Shown piece after piece: positions 24,401 to 32,683 of a DNA stretch of 40,077 nt. The DNA lies in NCBI GenBank assembly GCA_016290325.1, contig JAEETL010000025.1:1-40077 (forward strand). Direction: 5' to 3'. Under the pieces are notes generated by a model that saw only the letters and a program-made list of their open reading frames with translations, did not search any database and was not told the origin of the DNA. This DNA is from Muribaculaceae bacterium. Its GTDB lineage: Bacteria > Bacteroidota > Bacteroidia > Bacteroidales > Muribaculaceae. The stretch's first letter is position 1, and each line of letters starts with the position of its first letter. The translations under genes were made by a program, and so were the position numbers.

Positions 24401-25352
24401 TGGCACCGACCGTGCCCTGGGCGGCATCTCGACAGGTGTAGCCAACGCCACCCGTTGTGTCAACGTGTATGCCCACCTGCTCAACACGGGCGTGAAAGAC
24501 ATCGAGAATGTCAACATCACCTATCAAGTGGAGAAATACCGCAAGGGCAGCAACAGTGCGGGCTTCGCCGTACAGTTGTACTACTCGATTGACGGACGCA
24601 ACTGGACCAGCGCGGGTAACGATTTCTATACCTACTTTGCTCCCGATAGCGAGACGGCAGGTTATGAGACCGTACCTGGCGAGACCATTCCTGTGACAGG
24701 TGTGCTTCCCACTAAGATCTCGCGCGGCTGCGACCTCTACCTGGCTTGGAACATTGGTGTAGCAAGTGGAACGACCTGCAACGCTGCCATGGCGCTGGGT
24801 ATCGACGACTTCAGCATCAGCGGCGAGTTGCCCAAGATACCCGTAGCACAGCACTACATCTTTGTGGACGACCAGACGGGTTGGGATGCCCTGGGTCTGT
24901 ATGCATGGGGCGACAGTGAACTGTTCGGTGCTTGGCCTGGCGAGGCCAGTGTGGGCGACTCCATCGTCAACGGCGTGAACTACAAGGTATTCTTGCTCGA
25001 CACCAACAGTGGCAACTACCACCTGATCTTCAATAACTGGAACAACGGCCAGCAGTTGCCCGACTATGACATCGAAGCCAACCGCGACTATTACTTCACA
25101 ATCACTGCCAGCGGCGTGGAAGAAGTAGTTGCTACAGTCATCGAGAATGTAATTGACGGGGCTCCGAAGATTCAGACACGCGGCAACGTGGCCATCTATC
25201 CTGGCGCAATCACCGTCTATAACATCAACGGCCAAGCCGTTGCCAACGGCAAGGACGCTGTTAGCCTTCAACGCCTGTCACGCGGCATCTACATCATCCA
25301 GGGCCGCAGCGGCAGCAATGTTGACACAATCAAAGTGACCATCAATTCATAA
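21465..25352 (+). CDS. Large secreted multimodular SGNH-hydrolase / carbohydrate-binding protein
   Basis: 1,295 residues. Signal peptide 1-26 (GGNAWA). Module A1 (about 40-250) and a CBM26-like module (about 255-345) are repeated later as A2 (about 915-1125) and a second CBM26-like module (about 1130-1215, LYAWGDSELFGAWPG). Between them are two SusE/F-like starch-binding-type domains (about 355-575; YVIGDNNGWNYM, WRIYQRLGMGG), an SGNH/DUF4886-like hydrolase domain (about 590-820; Ser602, Asp766, His769 in LDDRHP) and an Ig-like domain (about 825-905). The end (VYNINGQAV ... LSRGIYIIQG) resembles a type IX sorting domain, suggesting surface display. A role as a surface esterase acting on a glycan is inferred. 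No transporter or SusCD pair is adjacent. Confidence 0.88.
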   Translation: MKKISTLLNLAAAVLLMSTWGGNAWAQEGLQLTAGNPQVAQDFNGMFDGGAATLNMPEGWRVERQMNAPRTVGSFASASTSVMYAGGTSLASNASNGTWNFQSSSDPSDCSVGGLSTTVSNGTRCINVMTRLHNDADEAITKLTFNYDIEKYRDGDNAAGFAVQLYISTDGETWTSAGDDFYNYFAPDAATQGAAVVPITTTAIAGKQLMVDLAAGADLYLAWNISVASGTSPNKAMGLSIDNVVIDATFASQDQSCYIYVEDVTKWSTLYMATDGGEAQLPASSAVVNGVTYKVWGLEMDEADHTLTFSDNNRNNLTTTINASRDYYLCFTGDEINEISDPQNYEGYVDPTRPPFVASGIYLRGEVNSWGSPTDWEFSNEGNGTYVLYDKELSGQFKVADANWSSSCNYGSNGTSVQMGIPYSLVLGTNDNISCGGNNYYCSRIILTIDGNGATLLLESNDDETGLTSVYVIGDNNGWNYMDASGKLDLVEEKIFKGQVTMPAVGDGYSHWRIYQRLGMGGVWGAESDLTGDNTSGTLIKGATGKVSTAPGTYDVTFNLATGEYNLELAASTPTTMTLQPADVVLVPELPEQVKVLSLNNSLIYYNDQDAVFNNIATAMGKDANWTKHTLLGKSLKTHWDEGDGVAEDGNPGAKMLVRSEAWSHIILQEQSSLPRTDIETFRANVKRWVDYIREYCPNPNAIIILPINWAYSGDWANYTAFNSTFVKNYEDVARDLGVTLCPVGVAYQEVFELEGSEGTLTWFLDDRHPTLKATYMAAAMEYGLIFGEDPANIIWAPSSISTDEAAAMRGYASRALNGFTNYVDHTAGQIHYTVTVRDQFGMEIEAPEPVVMTLNAGGDIDGNYVFTSNGENGEYTVTATTGNFTQTGHIKVATALTEVVTYPAIELNENTLSAGESFNGMGTEGPTTLPAAWRIDRILTAPRTVGRFDQADEQTMYSGGVNLPSNATNGTWNFGDNAGTDRALGGISTGVANATRCVNVYAHLLNTGVKDIENVNITYQVEKYRKGSNSAGFAVQLYYSIDGRNWTSAGNDFYTYFAPDSETAGYETVPGETIPVTGVLPTKISRGCDLYLAWNIGVASGTTCNAAMALGIDDFSISGELPKIPVAQHYIFVDDQTGWDALGLYAWGDSELFGAWPGEASVGDSIVNGVNYKVFLLDTNSGNYHLIFNNWNNGQQLPDYDIEANRDYYFTITASGVEEVVATVIENVIDGAPKIQTRGNVAIYPGAITVYNINGQAVANGKDAVSLQRLSRGIYIIQGRSGSNVDTIKVTINS

Positions 25353-25378
25353 CCAGTTAATAATTCATTTATTGGATG

Positions 25379-25417
25379 AATGGCCGCAACCATTGACTGG
25401 TTACGGCCATTTTTCTT
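25379..25417 (+). terminator. Terminator of the large secreted protein gene
   Basis: AATGGCCG(C)AACC ... GGTT(A)CGGCCATT followed by TTTTCTTT. The stem is 12 bp with one C-A mismatch. It lies 27 bp after the stop. Confidence 0.85.
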
Positions 25418-25527
25418 TCCAATTCGATTGACGCACAGGCAAAATCACAACTCTGCATGGAACCTACCATTTTTAATAAAATATGAGCATTTAAAGCTTT
25501 TGATGTCTTCTGTAAGCAAAGATTTCG

Positions 25528-25535
25528 TATTTTTG
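25528..25535 (+). promoter_or_regulatory. -7 element of the N-terminal dockerin gene
   Basis: TATTTTTG at 25528-25535 leaves a leader of about 90 nt before the ATG at 25631. A TTTG lies 25 nt upstream, further than the usual 19-21. Confidence 0.5.
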
Positions 25536-25630
25536 CAGAATACAAGACCTATTTTTGTTAAACCACCCTAATAACAAATTACTATTACGCCTATAATCCC
25601 AAAAATGTTAAATATCAAATTATTACCACA

Positions 25631-26554
25631 ATGAAGAATTTTTTACGATCTTTTTTAGTGTTGCTAGCGCTTCTGATGGCATCCTTGGCAGCAAACGCAC
25701 AGGGCGTTTATGCCGATGTTAATGGTGACGGTGAGGTGAATATTTCAGACGTAAACGCTATTATTGATGCGATATTGGATGATAACGTTCTCAATAATGC
25801 TGACGTGAATGGTGATGGCGAAGTGAACCTTACTGACATTAATGCAGTGATTGGCTCGATATTGGGAGACAACGTCCCCACACCGCCCCCAGGACCTGAT
25901 CCTGGAGTGATTCCCGAAGAAATCATGGCCGAATTGATAGCATCTGGCATGAATATAAACTATGGTAACGAGCCTCCAATTCTTGATGGCACTTACGTTA
26001 TGGAGCCCCTTGACACTGTAGCATTCATAGGACCTTTCAACACATGGCTTCCGTATAATGGTGAGGATGAGGGATACATGGTAGAATTTGAGATGCTCTC
26101 AAAATTAATTATCTCGTTCCTAGACCAGCAAGACAATTATATTTCATTACTTACTTTTCCATTTTATTATGACATGGAGGAATATGATCCTGACGAGATC
26201 GTATTTTTTGAAGACATGAGCATCATGGGTCATGGCAACAAATTCACGATTTGCACATACTACACCATTGATTTCTTATTCCCAGGAGAGGGAGTTGGAG
26301 TGGTCTTCTCAGGAGAGGTTGTTGGCCAAAATATCATAAACCTGCAATTTGCCTCATATGATATCATTCCAGACATAAGTGGCAGTCAAGTATTTATTGT
26401 AATCCTTGGTGATCATGACGGCATCACATATCCAACTGATTGGGAGCCCGATGATTTTGATCTATCCTTAAAAACCAATAGAATCCAGCCGTTCACAACT
26501 TCCAAGATGAAGAAGATGGCCAAATCACTATTCAAACAGGTGAAAAAACAATAA
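25631..26554 (+). CDS. Secreted protein with N-terminal dockerin-type calcium-binding pair
   Basis: 307 residues. After a signal peptide (LLALLMASLAANA) come two dockerin type I repeats: DVNGDGEVNISDVNAIIDAIL (about 30-50) and DVNGDGEVNLTDINAVIGSIL (about 57-77), each with the Asp/Asn calcium loop and a helix. A proline linker (PTPPPGPDPG) leads to a roughly 200-residue domain I do not recognise, rich in Tyr, Phe, Asp and Glu with predicted beta strands. The tail is basic (KMKKMAKSLFKQVKKQ). Dockerins usually sit at the C-terminus and bind cohesins; no cohesin is in this window. Base composition is more A/T-rich than its neighbours, hinting at separate origin. Confidence 0.87.
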   Translation: MKNFLRSFLVLLALLMASLAANAQGVYADVNGDGEVNISDVNAIIDAILDDNVLNNADVNGDGEVNLTDINAVIGSILGDNVPTPPPGPDPGVIPEEIMAELIASGMNINYGNEPPILDGTYVMEPLDTVAFIGPFNTWLPYNGEDEGYMVEFEMLSKLIISFLDQQDNYISLLTFPFYYDMEEYDPDEIVFFEDMSIMGHGNKFTICTYYTIDFLFPGEGVGVVFSGEVVGQNIINLQFASYDIIPDISGSQVFIVILGDHDGITYPTDWEPDDFDLSLKTNRIQPFTTSKMKKMAKSLFKQVKKQ

Positions 26555-26578
26555 TATAAGTCGATGTGACTGACGCAG

Positions 26579-26612
26579 AATCTGGGCTGGGACAATGGTC
26601 TCAGCCCAGATT
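26579..26612 (+). terminator. Terminator of the N-terminal dockerin gene
   Basis: AATCTGGGCTG with CAGCCCAGATT (26579-26589 / 26602-26612); inner pairs extend the stem around an AATG loop. The T-run is weak. It lies 24 bp after the stop. Confidence 0.75.
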
Positions 26613-26691
26613 TACTCTGAATCAGCCTTTACAAAATACACCTAATACAAGTCATAAAAATCTTCATTATTGTCCTAAAATGCGTTAATGT

Positions 26692-26723
26692 TTTGTGGGG
26701 TTGGGCAAAATGTCGTAATTTCG
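26692..26723 (+). promoter_or_regulatory. Promoter of dusB
   Basis: TTTG (26692-26695), 20 nt, TAATTTCG (26716-26723): one mismatch to the consensus. About 33 bp before the ATG at 26757. Confidence 0.65.
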
Positions 26724-26756
26724 CACTTGTAAAACAAGTCATAGCACGATTACACG

Positions 26757-27782
26757 ATGAAAATCGGGAATATAGATTTAGGCGAGCGCCCAGTGATGTT
26801 GGCTCCTATGGAGGATGTCACCGACCAGTCGTTCAGGCTCATCTGCCGCGAACAGGGGGCCGATTTGGTCTATACCGAGTTTGTAAGTGCCGACGCGCTG
26901 ATACGCAGCATTGAACGCTCGTTCCAAAAGATGGCGATTGCCCCAGGCGAGCGCCCTGCCGCCATACAGATCTATGGCCGCGACGTGGACTCGATGGTCG
27001 AGGCCGCACGCATTGCAGCAACGGCCAACCCTGACTTTATCGACATCAACTGGGGCTGTCCCGTGAAGAAAATCGCGGGCAAGGGCAGCGGCGCGGGCAT
27101 GCTGCGCAACATTCCCTTGATGCTCGAGATCACCAGTGCCATCGTCAAGGCCGTGGATGTGCCCGTGACGGTAAAGACACGCCTGGGATGGGACCATGAC
27201 CACAAAATCATTGTCGAGTTGGCTGAGCAACTGCAGGACTGCGGTATCGCCGCCCTGACTATTCACGGCCGTACCCGTTCACAAATCTACACTGGCGAGG
27301 CCGACTGGACCCTTATCGGCGAGGTGAAAAACAACCCGCGCATGACGATTCCCATCATCGGTAACGGTGACGTGACTACGCCCCAGCGCGTCAAGGAGTG
27401 CTTTGACCGCTACGGTGTTGACGGCGTGATGGTGGGCAGAGCCAGCATCGGGGCACCATGGATTTTCAAGGAAATGAAGCAATACCTGCTCACGGGTGAG
27501 GTGCCTAACATCAGCAACGAGGAGAAAATGGCGTTCGTTCGCCGCCAGATTGCCGAGAGCATCGACCACATTGACGAGTACAGGGGCATCCTGCACATCC
27601 GCCGCCACCTGGCAGCCACACCCTTATTCAAGGGAATACGCAACTTCCGCCCCACGCGCATCGCCATGTTGCGAGCCGATAGCCGTGCCGAACTTGAAGC
27701 CATTCTCGACCATATCGAGAAAGACATACTACCTAATTTAGAAACGCAAAGCGATGAAACACATGAAGAAAGTATTGATTAG
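26757..27782 (+). CDS. dusB: tRNA-dihydrouridine synthase, DusB type
   Basis: 341 residues. FMN enzyme that reduces specific uridines in tRNA to dihydrouridine using NADPH. TIM-barrel marks: VMLAPMEDVTDQSFRLICRE at the start, DINWGCPVKKIAGKGSGAGML (catalytic Cys101), VTVKTRLGWD, ALTIHGRTRSQIYTG (FMN and Lys/His/Arg motif), IGNGDVTTP and GVMVGRASIGAPWIF (phosphate grip), then a C-terminal helical tRNA-binding domain. Length matches DusB. Its last 29 bp overlap the start of a head-GIN gene, so the two are probably cotranscribed. Confidence 0.95.
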   Translation: MKIGNIDLGERPVMLAPMEDVTDQSFRLICREQGADLVYTEFVSADALIRSIERSFQKMAIAPGERPAAIQIYGRDVDSMVEAARIAATANPDFIDINWGCPVKKIAGKGSGAGMLRNIPLMLEITSAIVKAVDVPVTVKTRLGWDHDHKIIVELAEQLQDCGIAALTIHGRTRSQIYTGEADWTLIGEVKNNPRMTIPIIGNGDVTTPQRVKECFDRYGVDGVMVGRASIGAPWIFKEMKQYLLTGEVPNISNEEKMAFVRRQIAESIDHIDEYRGILHIRRHLAATPLFKGIRNFRPTRIAMLRADSRAELEAILDHIEKDILPNLETQSDETHEESID

Positions 27783-28470
27783 TGTACTCGTGGCCCTGCT
27801 GACCTCGATGGCCATGACCGCCCAAGTCACCCGCAAAGAAATCAAGGTGGGTAACTTCAGCCGCCTGGTGGTCACCGACAACGTCAACGTGAACTACCGC
27901 TGCAATGCCGACTCGGCCGGTATCGCCGTCATCAACGGCACACAGGAGGAAATCAAGAATCTCATCTTCTCGCTCAACGACAAGGGACGCCTGTCGATTC
28001 AGGTTGAGGACGAGTTTGAACGCAAACACCATGTTCCCAATATCACCATCTACTCATCATCGCTCGACGAGGCCGAGAATGCCGGCGACAGCACCCTGCG
28101 CATCACCGGACTGCCGCCCATGAAGGAATTCAAGGTGCGTAACATCGATAACGGAAAGGTTATCGCAAAGGGATTGCGGGTGTCAAAACTCGAATTGCAA
28201 ATCCTGAGCGGCAAGGGAAAAATCATCGCCGACGGCACCTGTGACGATCTCGCTGCCAAACTCATTGGCACTGGCGAAATCCAGGCTGACAATGTCAAGG
28301 CCACCGCAGTAACATGCCGCATCATGGGCACCGGCAACATTGGCTGCAACGTGAATGGTGGCGAGCTCAAAGTGAGCGGCAGTGGTACCGGAAAAATATA
28401 TTACAAGGGAAAACCCTCTAAAGTAAGTGTGCGTAAACTGGGAACCATCAAGGCCATCCCTATCGATTGA
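27754..28470 (+). CDS. Secreted head-GIN (DUF2807) protein
   Basis: 238 residues; the real start may be the second ATG at 27763. A signal peptide (MKKVLISVLVALLTSMAMTAQ) lacks a lipobox, unlike the paralogue at 9233, so this one is likely soluble in the periplasm or further processed. The head-GIN pattern is clear: KEIKVGNFSRLVVTDNVNVNYRC, then beta-helix rungs with glycine turns (LSGKGKIIADGTC, GTGEIQADNV, GTGNIGCNVNGG, GSGTGKIYYKG), without the exact 20-residue period of the paralogue. It overlaps dusB by 29 bp, with no visible functional link. Molecular function unknown. Confidence 0.88.
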   Translation: MKHMKKVLISVLVALLTSMAMTAQVTRKEIKVGNFSRLVVTDNVNVNYRCNADSAGIAVINGTQEEIKNLIFSLNDKGRLSIQVEDEFERKHHVPNITIYSSSLDEAENAGDSTLRITGLPPMKEFKVRNIDNGKVIAKGLRVSKLELQILSGKGKIIADGTCDDLAAKLIGTGEIQADNVKATAVTCRIMGTGNIGCNVNGGELKVSGSGTGKIYYKGKPSKVSVRKLGTIKAIPID

Positions 28471-28495
28471 TCATCATTTACCGTCACGTGACTGA

Positions 28496-30577
28496 TCACC
28501 TCGCACGGTTCACACGGTTCCTTTTAACATCGTTATACTTATTTCCGGTATAGGTGTTGGTGATGCCAGTGCCAAACTCGTTGTCTTCATCCTCGTCCTC
28601 ACTGGTCTTGTTGGTTTTCTTTTCCACCTTGTTTTTGGCCTGCTCAGGCTTGTTGCGTTTGATTTCGTTAGGTTTCTGCAGGTCAAGAGCGGTCTCATAG
28701 ATGTTCCATCGCTCATCGAGGTCCCAATTACGGCGCAGGGTGAGTTTCTTGGGATAGTAATAGACCTCCTCGGGCTGCAGGTGGTTCAAATAATTACCCG
28801 TGTCCCATTTACCGTTGCCGTTGGTGTCGATCGTGAGGCGCATATAATAGTTGCCGGGCTTAACATTGAGAATCTCAAAGGCACCATTATGCACGGTTAC
28901 CGTGCGCTCTACCTTTTCACTATTGCTGAGAAGTTCGACAAACGCACCATTTTTGACATTGACGGAGAAATAGACGTTAGCATATTCTTCCAGACCATTC
29001 ACCTTCAGATCCTTTTTTAACAGCACATTAGGCAGCCCATAGACCGATATCACGGCAGCGCTGTCAATCGTCAACCGGTAAACCGAGTCGGGCAAAGTGG
29101 TAAACGGCAACCAATAGCGCATGGGGTTACAGTCATCCACCTGCTGTAGCGGTGCAGTTGCTAACGGCACCCATAGCGTGTCACGCTTGATCTCGAAATG
29201 CACGCCTGCGGGGTCGATATGGGCTAATGGAGTGTCAAACTTAAGGATAATCGAGTCACCCACGTCAAGAGTACCGCTCTTGGCGAGGTCCATCGTGAGG
29301 GTGGGATGCTCGCTAGGGTCAGGTCGCTGCAGTTCCTTGAGTTCCTCCAGCTCGCCCTCATTGAGTTCCTTACCCTGGCTAGCGGCGTTTTCCTGCTTTT
29401 CAAGCAGCTGGGCCAGGCGCTTAGCACGCTCATCACGCTCTTTTTGCTTTTTCTCCTCCTCCTTGATTTGGGCACTTGACTTGCGCCAGCCAAATCGTAT
29501 GGTGTCGGTCGCCTGTTCCAACTCATCGTTGTTGGTTGAGCTCAGGTAGGTCATAGCGACAATGATGGTATCGGTCTTGATGAGCGCCGAGTCAGTAATC
29601 CAGTAGAAGATAGAGTCGTTAGCGGGGGTGCGCTCCACGCGGTACCAGTCAGTGTTGTGTTCGGCGGGCCGAATGATGTTCAATTCGGGCAGCGTTTCAT
29701 TATGTGAGCCGAAAAGCACATGCAGCTTGTTGGCCTCAGGGCGGGCGGTCTGTTTGACGTAGTGAGAGCGGTAATTCTCGTTGAACATGCACAACAGCAG
29801 GTCGTTGGGCAAATACAACGTGTGGGTTGCCGTCATCACCGTGTCGATGTGCCGGTCAAATGTAAATACGGTGTCTTGGGAAGTATATTCGCTTACCGAG
29901 GGCACAATGAGATCGTCCTGGAAGGCGATATCCTCGGTGCGGGCCATGCGGTAGTCACCGTCAACATCATTGAGCGCAAACACATGATATGTGCCGGGCT
30001 TGAGGTTGCGCAGGGTAAACATGCCCTTATCATTAGTGCGGCAAACGCGTTCCAGCGGCAGACTAGTGAAAGCGGTATCGTCCAGATTGCTGTGCAAACC
30101 CACGATAACGTGTTGCATGGGCTCCAAATCGTTGGCCCGCAACACCATACCTGACACGGCCATCGTGTCGATGGTCTCGCCTGTCGAGAAAGCAAAGGTA
30201 TAGCCATCCAGCTGATTGCTCTCGTTGTTGTCCTCAATCGCGTTGGAGAAGTCGATGACATAGGTGGTATTATCCTGCAGCGTGTCACGGAACTCCACGG
30301 TCACTTTCTTGCCCACCGTGCGGATGAGCGGCTGAGTCTTTGGAGCAGGTGAAATGATGACCTTTTTCTGCTGGTCCTTGAGGTTAATAACCTCGTCAAA
30401 GGTGATTTCCACCTTGTTGCCCTTGAAGTTGACGGCACCTTGATTGGGCGATGTCTTCACTACCTGAGGGGGTGTGTAGTCACGCGGTCCGCCCTCGGGC
30501 GACCCGATACTGGCACAAGCCGCCAGCAGCACAATCATAGCGATGATCCAAAACCAATATGTCCAGTTCTTCGTCAT
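28496..30577 (-). CDS. Ig-like (Big_5) domain lipoprotein
   Basis: 693 residues. The lipoprotein signal ends with the lipobox LAAC, followed by SIGSPEGGPRDYTPPQVVKTSPNQGAV, the start of a bacterial Ig-like SbsA-type domain (about 35-135). Further beta-rich segments follow, including a carboxypeptidase-regulatory-like repeat (FTLRNLKPGTYHVFALND) and a later similar one (FEILNVKPGNYYMRLTID). A Lys/Glu coiled-coil stretch sits near 365-410. The C-terminus is charged and disordered (KNKVEKKTNKTSEDEDEDNE). Probably an outer-membrane-anchored structural or surface protein of a widespread Bacteroidetes family; its role is unknown. It follows the MBL gene by 6 bp. Confidence 0.88.
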   Translation of the reverse strand: MTKNWTYWFWIIAMIVLLAACASIGSPEGGPRDYTPPQVVKTSPNQGAVNFKGNKVEITFDEVINLKDQQKKVIISPAPKTQPLIRTVGKKVTVEFRDTLQDNTTYVIDFSNAIEDNNESNQLDGYTFAFSTGETIDTMAVSGMVLRANDLEPMQHVIVGLHSNLDDTAFTSLPLERVCRTNDKGMFTLRNLKPGTYHVFALNDVDGDYRMARTEDIAFQDDLIVPSVSEYTSQDTVFTFDRHIDTVMTATHTLYLPNDLLLCMFNENYRSHYVKQTARPEANKLHVLFGSHNETLPELNIIRPAEHNTDWYRVERTPANDSIFYWITDSALIKTDTIIVAMTYLSSTNNDELEQATDTIRFGWRKSSAQIKEEEKKQKERDERAKRLAQLLEKQENAASQGKELNEGELEELKELQRPDPSEHPTLTMDLAKSGTLDVGDSIILKFDTPLAHIDPAGVHFEIKRDTLWVPLATAPLQQVDDCNPMRYWLPFTTLPDSVYRLTIDSAAVISVYGLPNVLLKKDLKVNGLEEYANVYFSVNVKNGAFVELLSNSEKVERTVTVHNGAFEILNVKPGNYYMRLTIDTNGNGKWDTGNYLNHLQPEEVYYYPKKLTLRRNWDLDERWNIYETALDLQKPNEIKRNKPEQAKNKVEKKTNKTSEDEDEDNEFGTGITNTYTGNKYNDVKRNRVNRAR

Positions 30578-30583
30578 GGCAGG

Positions 30584-31414
30584 CTATCTGATGAGGTCAA
30601 ACGTTTGGAGGTCATCGGGGACCAGGATGTCTCCCTTGTAGTATTGGGCGGCCTCGGCGCTGTAGGTCGCGGCACGGGTGTCCAGATGGGTGTCCTCGGT
30701 GTGATAGAGTACAAGGTGTTTCACGCCCAAATCTTGGGCTAGCATCCCCGCATCGAGCGCCGTGCTGTGATTTTTCTCATAAGGGTTGAAAGCAAAGCGG
30801 TCCTTGTAGAGACAGAAGGCCTCACACATGAGCCAGTCGCAATCGCGGGCATAGGGCTCACTTTGCACGCTGTAAGGCTCATCGCCCAGGCAGACGAGAT
30901 GCTGTCCATCGGGCAAAACGGCTTGAAAACCATATTGCTTGGCCTTGGTCGAGGCGATGTCAAAGAACGTGACACGCATGTCGTCGATCTCCACTTCCTC
31001 ACCGTCATTGACCACACGCAAGATGATGGTTTGGCCAATCGAATCAAAAATCTTGCGCGGTATCATCAATTCGCCCATCGTGTAGAGGGCGTCTCTCACC
31101 ACATCGTTGCAGTAGATGGTGAACGGCCCCTTGTGCTTCCCCTTGAAAATCATGGGCGAGATTTTGCGCATCATCCAGATGGCACCCAAGATGTGGTCGG
31201 TGTGGTTGTGCGTGACAAACATGTGCCTGATGCCTTCAAAAGGAATTTTGGCCTTGATGAGTTGCTTCAAGATGCCGTTACCGCCGCCACCGTCAACCAA
31301 CATGCCCCCTTTGGGCGTTTTCAGGTAAAAGCAAGTGTTGTAGCAATTAACACACATGGCATTGCCTGTGCCCAGCATGGTGACTCGGGATATATCGGTG
31401 GTTGTACTCATCAT
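30584..31414 (-). CDS. Metallo-beta-lactamase-fold hydrolase
   Basis: 276 residues. Zinc hydrolase fold close to the RNase Z / arylsulfatase-like branch: MLGTGNAMCVNCYNTCFYL at the start, THNHTDHILG (zinc-binding HxHxDH), CLGDEP and EKNHSTALDAGMLAQDLGVKHLVLYHTED (late His ligand). The substrate is unknown; tRNA 3' processing is possible but the tRNA-arm of RNase Z is not obvious. The start overlaps the kinase stop (ATGA), so it is cotranslated; a second ATG follows immediately at 31411. Cytosolic. Confidence 0.9.
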   Translation of the reverse strand: MMSTTTDISRVTMLGTGNAMCVNCYNTCFYLKTPKGGMLVDGGGGNGILKQLIKAKIPFEGIRHMFVTHNHTDHILGAIWMMRKISPMIFKGKHKGPFTIYCNDVVRDALYTMGELMIPRKIFDSIGQTIILRVVNDGEEVEIDDMRVTFFDIASTKAKQYGFQAVLPDGQHLVCLGDEPYSVQSEPYARDCDWLMCEAFCLYKDRFAFNPYEKNHSTALDAGMLAQDLGVKHLVLYHTEDTHLDTRAATYSAEAAQYYKGDILVPDDLQTFDLIR

Positions 31415-32652
31415 GATTTGATTTTAGGAAGTTCGATGCAGAAGGTAGTGCCCTTACCCACCTCGGACTCTTGGATATAGATTTGCCCGTTGTGGTATTC
31501 CTCGATGATGCGCTTAACAAGCGTGAGTCCCAAGCCCCATCCACGCTTCTTGGTAGTGAAGCCCGGATTGAACACATTCTTGAAGTTCTTGCGCGGAATG
31601 CCCTTGCCCGTGTCCTTGACGAGGATAACGGCGTTGTGCGGACTGTCCTCGACGGTGATGTCGAGTTTTCCTTCTCCATCCATCGCGTCAACGGCGTTCT
31701 TGGTCAGGTTTTCCATCACCCATGCAAAAAGCGTTTGGCTAAGCATGACACCGCAGTTGGTCTGGTCATTGGTGTGGATGTTCAACGCTACGCGCTTGGG
31801 AATGCGCACACGCATGTATTCCAGGCTCGACTCCACGGCCTCGTTGATCGACGTGAGTTCCTTATCGGGCATGGAGCCGATTTTGGAGAAACGGTCGGCA
31901 ATGGTCGAGAGGCGTTTCACATCCTTGTCCATGTCGGTGACGATGCTCTTGTCCACGCCCATAGTTTCGAGCAGTTGGGTCCATGCCATTAGCGAGGAAA
32001 TGGGAGTGCCCAGCTGATGGGCGGTCTCCTTGGACAGTCCCACCCACACCTTGTTCTGCTCGGCTTTCTTGATGCTCATCAGGGCAAAGTAAGCGATGGC
32101 AAAGAACAGGATGAGTACCGCCAACTGGATATAAGGGAAATAGGACAGGCGGCGCAACAGCGTGGAATCCTCATAGTAGAGGTACTGCGTCGTCTCCTTG
32201 TCAATGTTGATTTCTATTTTGTTCTCGCTGTTCTTGAGGTGTTTCAGTTTCTTGTTGAGGTATTCCAGGTTGGTGGGCGAGATTTCAAAGGCGAGGCTGT
32301 CCTCGGGCTCAGGAAGACGGAAATTGCGGTGAAGCAGGATGTTGTTCTTGTCATCGACCAACAGGACGGGGATATTATGGTTAGCCTCGATGATGCTTAA
32401 CAGGAAATCCACGTCGGTAGCACTGACACTCACGGGGTTCCCGTCGGCATCTACCTCGCTGCCGCTGCCCATCGTGGTCAGTTCCTGAGTCGCGTCGGCC
32501 CAGATTTCCATGCGCTCACGCTCTTGCACGGCAAGGTCCTCGACCAGGTTATTGGAGATGTAAAGGAACAGCGCCACCAGCAACAGGGAAATGGCAAGGA
32601 ATACCACTTTCCAGATGCGTCGTGAATCATATATGTTGCGCAGGTTGGCCAT
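31411..32652 (-). CDS. Orphan membrane sensor histidine kinase
   Basis: 413 residues. Two transmembrane helices (about 14-33 and 175-193) flank a periplasmic domain of about 140 residues. The H box is SKETAHQLGTPISSLMAWTQ, with the phosphorylated His near residue 210. The ATPase domain has the N box NLTKNAVDAMDG, G1 DTGKGIP and G2 GWGLGLTLVKRIIEEYH. No HAMP domain is evident; the H box follows the second helix closely, a recognisable Bacteroidetes subtype. No response regulator gene is in the window, so its partner lies elsewhere. It has its own promoter and leads the kinase-MBL-lipoprotein operon. Confidence 0.93.
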   Translation of the reverse strand: MANLRNIYDSRRIWKVVFLAISLLLVALFLYISNNLVEDLAVQERERMEIWADATQELTTMGSGSEVDADGNPVSVSATDVDFLLSIIEANHNIPVLLVDDKNNILLHRNFRLPEPEDSLAFEISPTNLEYLNKKLKHLKNSENKIEINIDKETTQYLYYEDSTLLRRLSYFPYIQLAVLILFFAIAYFALMSIKKAEQNKVWVGLSKETAHQLGTPISSLMAWTQLLETMGVDKSIVTDMDKDVKRLSTIADRFSKIGSMPDKELTSINEAVESSLEYMRVRIPKRVALNIHTNDQTNCGVMLSQTLFAWVMENLTKNAVDAMDGEGKLDITVEDSPHNAVILVKDTGKGIPRKNFKNVFNPGFTTKKRGWGLGLTLVKRIIEEYHNGQIYIQESEVGKGTTFCIELPKIKS

Positions 32653-32683
32653 GCAGCAAGGTTGAATTGTCGTTAATGAGTGG

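Noticed and set aside
23685..25271. A 528-codon minus-strand open frame opposite the large secreted protein
   Set aside because: Its length reflects codon bias of the real gene on the other strand; it has no domain and no promoter.
21465..25352. Part of a SusC/SusD polysaccharide utilisation locus
   Set aside because: SusE/F-like modules are present within the protein, but there is no SusC/SusD pair or glycoside hydrolase gene beside it.
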